Source: Betaproteobacteria bacterium (lineage in GTDB: Bacteria; Pseudomonadota; Gammaproteobacteria; Burkholderiales; Usitatibacteraceae). Taken from it: 10,242 bases of DNA. Where the stretch lies: positions 1 through 10,242 of the forward strand of contig JANYFH010000315.1 in the NCBI GenBank assembly GCA_025362705.1, read 5' to 3'. The position numbers were made by a program, and so were the translations under genes. A model generated the notes under the pieces. It ran no database searches. It saw nothing but the letters and a program-made list of their open reading frames with translations, and was not told where the DNA came from. This document shows positions 7,094 through 10,242 of the stretch, one piece after another. How positions within the stretch are numbered: position 1 is the stretch's first letter; each line of letters begins with the position of its first letter.

Positions 7094-8113
7094 CTACTCC
7101 GGCTTGATATTCCCGTCCTTGATCACTTTCGCCCATTTGGCGATTTCGGTTTTGACTGTGCCAGCGAGTGCGTCGGGCGTGCTGCCTGATGTCTCGATCC
7201 CCTGCTCGGCGAGTTTGTCCCGCACTTCCGGCAACAGCAGCACGGCATTCACTTCACGATTGAGGAAGGCAATGATGTCCGCTGGTGTACCCGTGGGTGC
7301 GAACAAAGCGTAAGGCGCGACCGATTCGAAACCGGGAAGCGCCACCTCGGCAATCGTCGGCAAATCCGGCAGCACCGGCGAGCGTTTGGCTGATGTGACC
7401 GCAAGTGCGCGCAGCTTTCCCGACTTGATATGCGGCAGATGTGGCGGCATGGAATCGAGCGACATCGACACCCTGCCGTCGATCAGATCGGGAAGAAACA
7501 GCGCCGTACCTTTGTACGGTACATGCACGATATCGATTGCTGCCATCTGCTTGAACATCTCGCCGGTGAGATGAATCAACGCACCGGTTCCCGAAGATGC
7601 GAAGTTGAGTTTGCCCGGGTTTGCCTTGGCGTAAGCGATCAGCTCCGGCACTGTCTTGACCGGCAGGCTCGTCGTGATGACCAGCACGTTCGGGATATAG
7701 CCGACCATTGAAATCGGCGCAAGATCGCGGCGGAAATCGTAGCCGAGCGTGCGGTAATACGTCACTGCAATCGCATGCGAGGCCACCGAACCCATCAGCA
7801 AGGTGTAGCCATCGGGCTGCGCCTTGGACGCGGCTTCTGCACCGATATTCGCGCCCGCCCCTGGCTTGTTGTCGACGATGAACGTCTGCCCGATGCGCGT
7901 ACCGAGTTTATCGACCACAACGCGCGTCAGGATGTCGGTGGCACCACCTGCGGGGAACGGCACGATCACGTGGATGGGCTTTGCAGGATAACCGCCTGCG
8001 AGTTTGGCGGACACTTGCGCTTGGGCGGACTGCAGGATATTCAACGCCAACAATGACGCGAGCGCTATTACGGCAGCGAAATACTTGAGGCGTATGTCCA
8101 TTGGCTTTCCCAT
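7094..8113 (-). CDS. Bug-family (TctC-like) extracytoplasmic solute receptor
   Basis: A 339-residue periplasmic substrate-binding protein of the Bug family. After a signal peptide (about residues 1-32, ending SAQAQ) it carries the family hallmarks: YPAKPIHVIVPFPAGGATD (42-60), where the backbone binds a carboxylate of the ligand, then VDNKPGAGANIGAEAASKAQ and PDGYTLLMG, and later LRALAVTSAKRSPVLPDLPT. Family members bind dicarboxylates, tricarboxylates, nicotinate or amino acids and may serve TctAB-type transporters or signalling. No membrane component is in view, so it is an orphan, as most are. The ligand cannot be predicted. The start is ATG 8113 (AAAGGC upstream) or ATG 8101 (GGGAAAG upstream); both keep the signal peptide. 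The open frame reaches further to 8158. Confidence 0.93.
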   Translation of the reverse strand: MGKPMDIRLKYFAAVIALASLLALNILQSAQAQVSAKLAGGYPAKPIHVIVPFPAGGATDILTRVVVDKLGTRIGQTFIVDNKPGAGANIGAEAASKAQPDGYTLLMGSVASHAIAVTYYRTLGYDFRRDLAPISMVGYIPNVLVITTSLPVKTVPELIAYAKANPGKLNFASSGTGALIHLTGEMFKQMAAIDIVHVPYKGTALFLPDLIDGRVSMSLDSMPPHLPHIKSGKLRALAVTSAKRSPVLPDLPTIAEVALPGFESVAPYALFAPTGTPADIIAFLNREVNAVLLLPEVRDKLAEQGIETSGSTPDALAGTVKTEIAKWAKVIKDGNIKPE

Positions 8114-8426
8114 GTGTGATTGCCTTTGCGGAATCAATTCAAGACTACAGGTTCGCATATTTTCAGTTTGTCGTGAACATACACCCGGACATTGCAGTCC
8201 ACCAAACCCTTCGACAGGCTAAGGGCGAACGGTGATGTAGTTCGAAAAATTTATGGATTAAACTCTAGCACTGGCGCGGCTTTTCATGCATTTTCAGCCT
8301 GAAACATCCGCCGAATGGCGTTCTACGTGAATTTTCCCTGAGAAGATCGTTCGTCGAATCCAATCGGCGCGTCTGCGGCGTCCTAGAGCTAACGCCCACC
8401 CAGGCACAATTCACCAAAGGATTCCC
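8114..8426. other. Divergent intergenic region between the Bug receptor and a secreted protein
   Basis: About 313 bases separating two divergent genes, so promoters for both should lie here. It holds one recognisable hairpin repeat (8207-8232). An AT-rich stretch at about 8240-8262 (TTCGAAAAATTTATGG) could be promoter DNA, but I cannot assign boxes with confidence. No gene is supported. Confidence 0.5.
8207..8232. repeat. Short dispersed hairpin repeat (CCCTTCGACAGGCTAAGGG type)
   Basis: CCCTT and AAGGG pair around the loop CGACAGGCT, followed by CGAACGG. From memory, near-identical strings (GTTCGCCCTGAGCCTGTCGA and its complement) occur many times between genes in numerous beta- and gammaproteobacterial genomes. 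Only one copy is in the window, so its dispersed nature rests on that recollection. Confidence 0.55.
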
Positions 8427-9101
8427 ATGAAGCAAAACTACTCTTTCGCACGCCGCGCCTTGTTGGTGATAACGACTTCCGCCCTGCTGGGCCTCGCGTT
8501 CATCGCGGAAGCTACGCAAGGCGAGGTCAAGGGCCAGACATTGAGTTCAAGCGCGTTCCCGGTCGGCACAATCACGGTCGATCCAAAATTTCGTTATGTA
8601 GGCAGCAGCGAATTCGTGCTCTATGGTGTTGCCGATAGCGAGATACATGTGTTCGCGGAAATCGAGAACAAGGTGGTGCAGCGTTTTTACTGGGTTCAGT
8701 TTGAAGGCTATCTGCCGGAGAAACAACACAACACCTACAACTACGCCAGCGATCCACAGCGCACGATGATCGGCGGCCACGCTTTTCACGAACGCAGCTG
8801 GACCACAAACATCGACGTCGGCCGCAAGAAAATGCGGCCGGGCTCGGATTCCGCCGCCGTGTTGAAGCTGCTTGAAGACAAAGGCTACGTCGTTGGACCG
8901 GATGTAATGCAGATGCGATTGGTGCGACTGGACGAAGCGAAGCGGAAGGAGCTGATGATTATCTATTCGGAAAATCTCTCGCTGCATGCGCTGACGGCGG
9001 CCGATCTTGCTGAGGGCGGCAAGGCGGTGGCGCAGCGGGATGCCTTGATTGATGGCTTGCGGGTGCGAGCTGTAGCAGGGTTGAAGGTGGAGATGAAGTG
9101 A
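8427..9101 (+). CDS. Secreted protein of unknown function
   Basis: A 224-residue protein I do not recognise. The N-terminus (MKQNYSFARRALLVITTSAL then LGLAFIAEA) is a signal peptide with likely cleavage after AEA near residue 29, so the protein is exported. The mature part is a mixed fold. A beta-rich first half has FRYVGSSEFVLYGVADSEIHVFAEIENKV, and an aromatic stretch FYWVQFEGYLPE suggests a compact domain. A helical second half has LDEAKRKELMIIYSENLSLH. No cysteine is present after the signal peptide and no catalytic motif stands out. AAAGGA at 8416-8421 is well placed before the ATG. It is divergent from the Bug receptor and separated by 281 bases from the next gene. Confidence 0.8.
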   Translation: MKQNYSFARRALLVITTSALLGLAFIAEATQGEVKGQTLSSSAFPVGTITVDPKFRYVGSSEFVLYGVADSEIHVFAEIENKVVQRFYWVQFEGYLPEKQHNTYNYASDPQRTMIGGHAFHERSWTTNIDVGRKKMRPGSDSAAVLKLLEDKGYVVGPDVMQMRLVRLDEAKRKELMIIYSENLSLHALTAADLAEGGKAVAQRDALIDGLRVRAVAGLKVEMK

Positions 9102-9382
9102 GGACCGCCAATTGCGTATCGCGTCGCTACATCTTTCCTGCCGCGCTACGCAAAGTGCAACAGTCCGCAACAAACGTCCTGCCTCGCGACGACTTATCGC
9201 CACAAGCGGTGGCCACGCTGGCACACCTTCGGCATTGCCGTTTCGCCACAAATCAAAACCACTGAAGCTGTGTCACTTCGTCATCAATGACACCAGGCAG
9301 TACAAACTGGTACCCACTCTTTCGATTCCTCGCTCAACAATCGATTCGCTGCAATCCGCAGTGCATCCTGTAGAGGCTCGAC
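9102..9382. other. Intergenic stretch between two secreted-protein genes
   Basis: About 281 bases without a convincing gene. A plus-strand open frame runs through it but has no ribosome site and overlaps the next gene. No clear hairpin or repeat was found. Confidence 0.4.
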
Positions 9383-9769
9383 ATGAAGATTGCCCGTATC
9401 GTTCTGGCAGCTCTGCTGATAACCCCGGCGGCGCCGCTATTTGCTTACAACCAGTCCAGTGACATCACCGAGGTACGCATGCAACGTATCATCGCCGAGG
9501 CCAAGCTGGGGCAGACCGCGCTTCGCCGTTATGCCAATCGCCTGAAAACATTCAACGTCAATATCGATTTCGACAAGGCACTGGAAATCGCACAAACGGC
9601 GTGCATGGCCGATGCGCAATCGCGTGGCACGGATGTATGGCACGCTGCACGCGCGGCCGATTCGGCTTGCCACGGCTGGACGGTGCGGACTCTTGAACCG
9701 GTTACTGAGGAAAGCCGCAAGAGCATGCTGGCTTACCTGCGCGAAGTGGCGCAGAAACAGGAAGGCTGA
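9383..9769 (+). CDS. Small secreted helical protein of unknown function
   Basis: A 128-residue protein I do not recognise. Residues 1 to about 21 form a signal peptide (MKIARIVLAALLITPAAPLF, then A), so it is exported. The mature part is mainly helical: VRMQRIIAEAKLGQTALRRYANRLK, FDKALEIAQTACMADAQSRG and a final SRKSMLAYLREVAQKQ. Two cysteines at 74 and 96 could form one disulphide in the periplasm. GAGG just before the ATG is a fair ribosome site. It follows the other unknown secreted protein on the same strand, but the 281-base gap argues against a tight operon. Confidence 0.75.
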   Translation: MKIARIVLAALLITPAAPLFAYNQSSDITEVRMQRIIAEAKLGQTALRRYANRLKTFNVNIDFDKALEIAQTACMADAQSRGTDVWHAARAADSACHGWTVRTLEPVTEESRKSMLAYLREVAQKQEG

Positions 9770-9776
9770 AGCCTTT
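9762..9776 (+). terminator. Weak hairpin at the end of the small secreted protein gene
   Basis: AAGGC, loop TGAA, GCCTT: a five-base-pair stem that includes the TGA stop and is followed only by a single extra T. It may help end transcription, but the T tract is too short for a confident intrinsic terminator. Confidence 0.25.
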
Positions 9777-9835
9777 GATCAGCGAAGGGATCAGCGCGAC
9801 TTGTTTCAACACAATCCACGCTGATTCCTTTTTTG

Positions 9836-10242
9836 TTACTTGCGCTTCCCCTGTGGTTCCATCTGGAAGATCAGGCTGTTGATTACATCGAGCGCGGAGT
9901 AGTAAACGCGGATTTTTTCTTTCTTCGCGTCGTCGATTTTCTCAGGCGCCGGTCGGGCACCCTCGCGGCGTTTCACATCAGGTAGCGTGAGGTCGTGCCG
10001 CGCGCCGGTGGCCAGCAGCCATTGGTCGGCATCGGCAAAGTATGCCGCGAGCGTGGCCTTTGGCGGCATCTTGTATTTTGCGCGGTAGGCATCGATGTTT
10101 TGCTGCATCGTCTGGCCGGGAATATCCGGCTCGAATTTTTCGAACAATCGCACATACGCGCGCGCGCCGATGAAGCGTTGCAGATTGGCAAGCTTGGTTT
10201 CGAGATTTTTCACGTACCAGGGCTGCTCACCGGCGGCAATAC
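9836..10242 (-). CDS. Protein of unknown function, C-terminal part (gene cut by window edge)
   Basis: The frame is open from the stop at 9836 to the right edge, reading IAAGEQPWYVKNLETKLANL before the GTG at 10213. The true start therefore probably lies outside the window, and the GTG is likely an internal valine. The visible 135 residues are mostly helical and rich in charge: IGARAYVRLFEKFEPDIPGQ, then AYRAKYKMPPKATLAAYFAD, DQWLLATGARHDLTLPDVKRRE, and a last part KKEKIRVYYSALDVINSLIF ending in QMEPQGKRK. No cysteine, metal motif or known domain was recognised. It converges with the small secreted protein gene, about 66 bases apart. Confidence 0.65.
   Translation of the reverse strand, partial: IAAGEQPWYVKNLETKLANLQRFIGARAYVRLFEKFEPDIPGQTMQQNIDAYRAKYKMPPKATLAAYFADADQWLLATGARHDLTLPDVKRREGARPAPEKIDDAKKEKIRVYYSALDVINSLIFQMEPQGKRK

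Noticed and set aside
7501..7530. Palindromic GTACC...GGTAC sequence inside the Bug receptor gene
   Set aside because: It lies within a well-conserved coding region and is explained by codon content; no regulatory role is indicated.
9112..9462. Plus-strand open frame upstream of the small secreted protein
   Set aside because: It lacks a ribosome site, reads as basic low-quality sequence, and overlaps the signal peptide of the well-supported gene at 9383.
9777..9796. Direct repeat GATCAGCG, two copies 12 bases apart
   Set aside because: Only two short copies next to a gene end; may be chance and has no clear function.

Overview
The window looks like ordinary chromosome from a moderately GC-rich betaproteobacterium, probably Burkholderiales. 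The main pointers are an orphan Bug-family solute receptor, a family expanded in that order, and a short hairpin repeat (CCCTTCGACAGGCT...) of a type I recall from many beta- and gammaproteobacterial intergenic regions. The lineage is an inference from gene content, not from a marker gene. No tRNA, rRNA, CRISPR array, transposase or phage gene was seen.

Layout. On the left, the minus strand carries the N-terminal part of a CHASE3-type membrane sensor (cut by the window edge), a small BON-domain lipoprotein, and a YafY-type HTH/WYL transcriptional regulator. The regulator faces a plus-strand pair across a short intergenic region holding a perfect 10-bp inverted repeat, a good candidate operator. 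The pair is a LysE/RhtB-type exporter continuous in frame with a DUF1579-like domain, then a two-domain NIPSNAP protein whose GTG start overlaps the exporter stop codon. This regulator, operator, exporter fusion and NIPSNAP protein form the most coherent functional unit here.

The middle, on the minus strand, holds a large secreted protein broken by an apparent one-base frameshift. It has a signal peptide, a c-type cytochrome domain (CKGCH), an Ig-like segment, a bacterial repeat segment, two tandem beta-rich repeats and a C-terminal dockerin-like calcium-repeat pair. Upstream of it on the same strand are a small secreted cupin and the Bug-family receptor, with no transporter membrane genes in view.

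On the right are two plus-strand secreted proteins of unknown function, and a minus-strand gene of unknown function running off the window. These show little link to one another. Nothing in the window amounts to a clear new defence or mobile system. The points most worth a second look are the exporter/DUF1579 fusion with its internal ribosome site, the palindromic operator, and the frameshifted cytochrome-dockerin protein.
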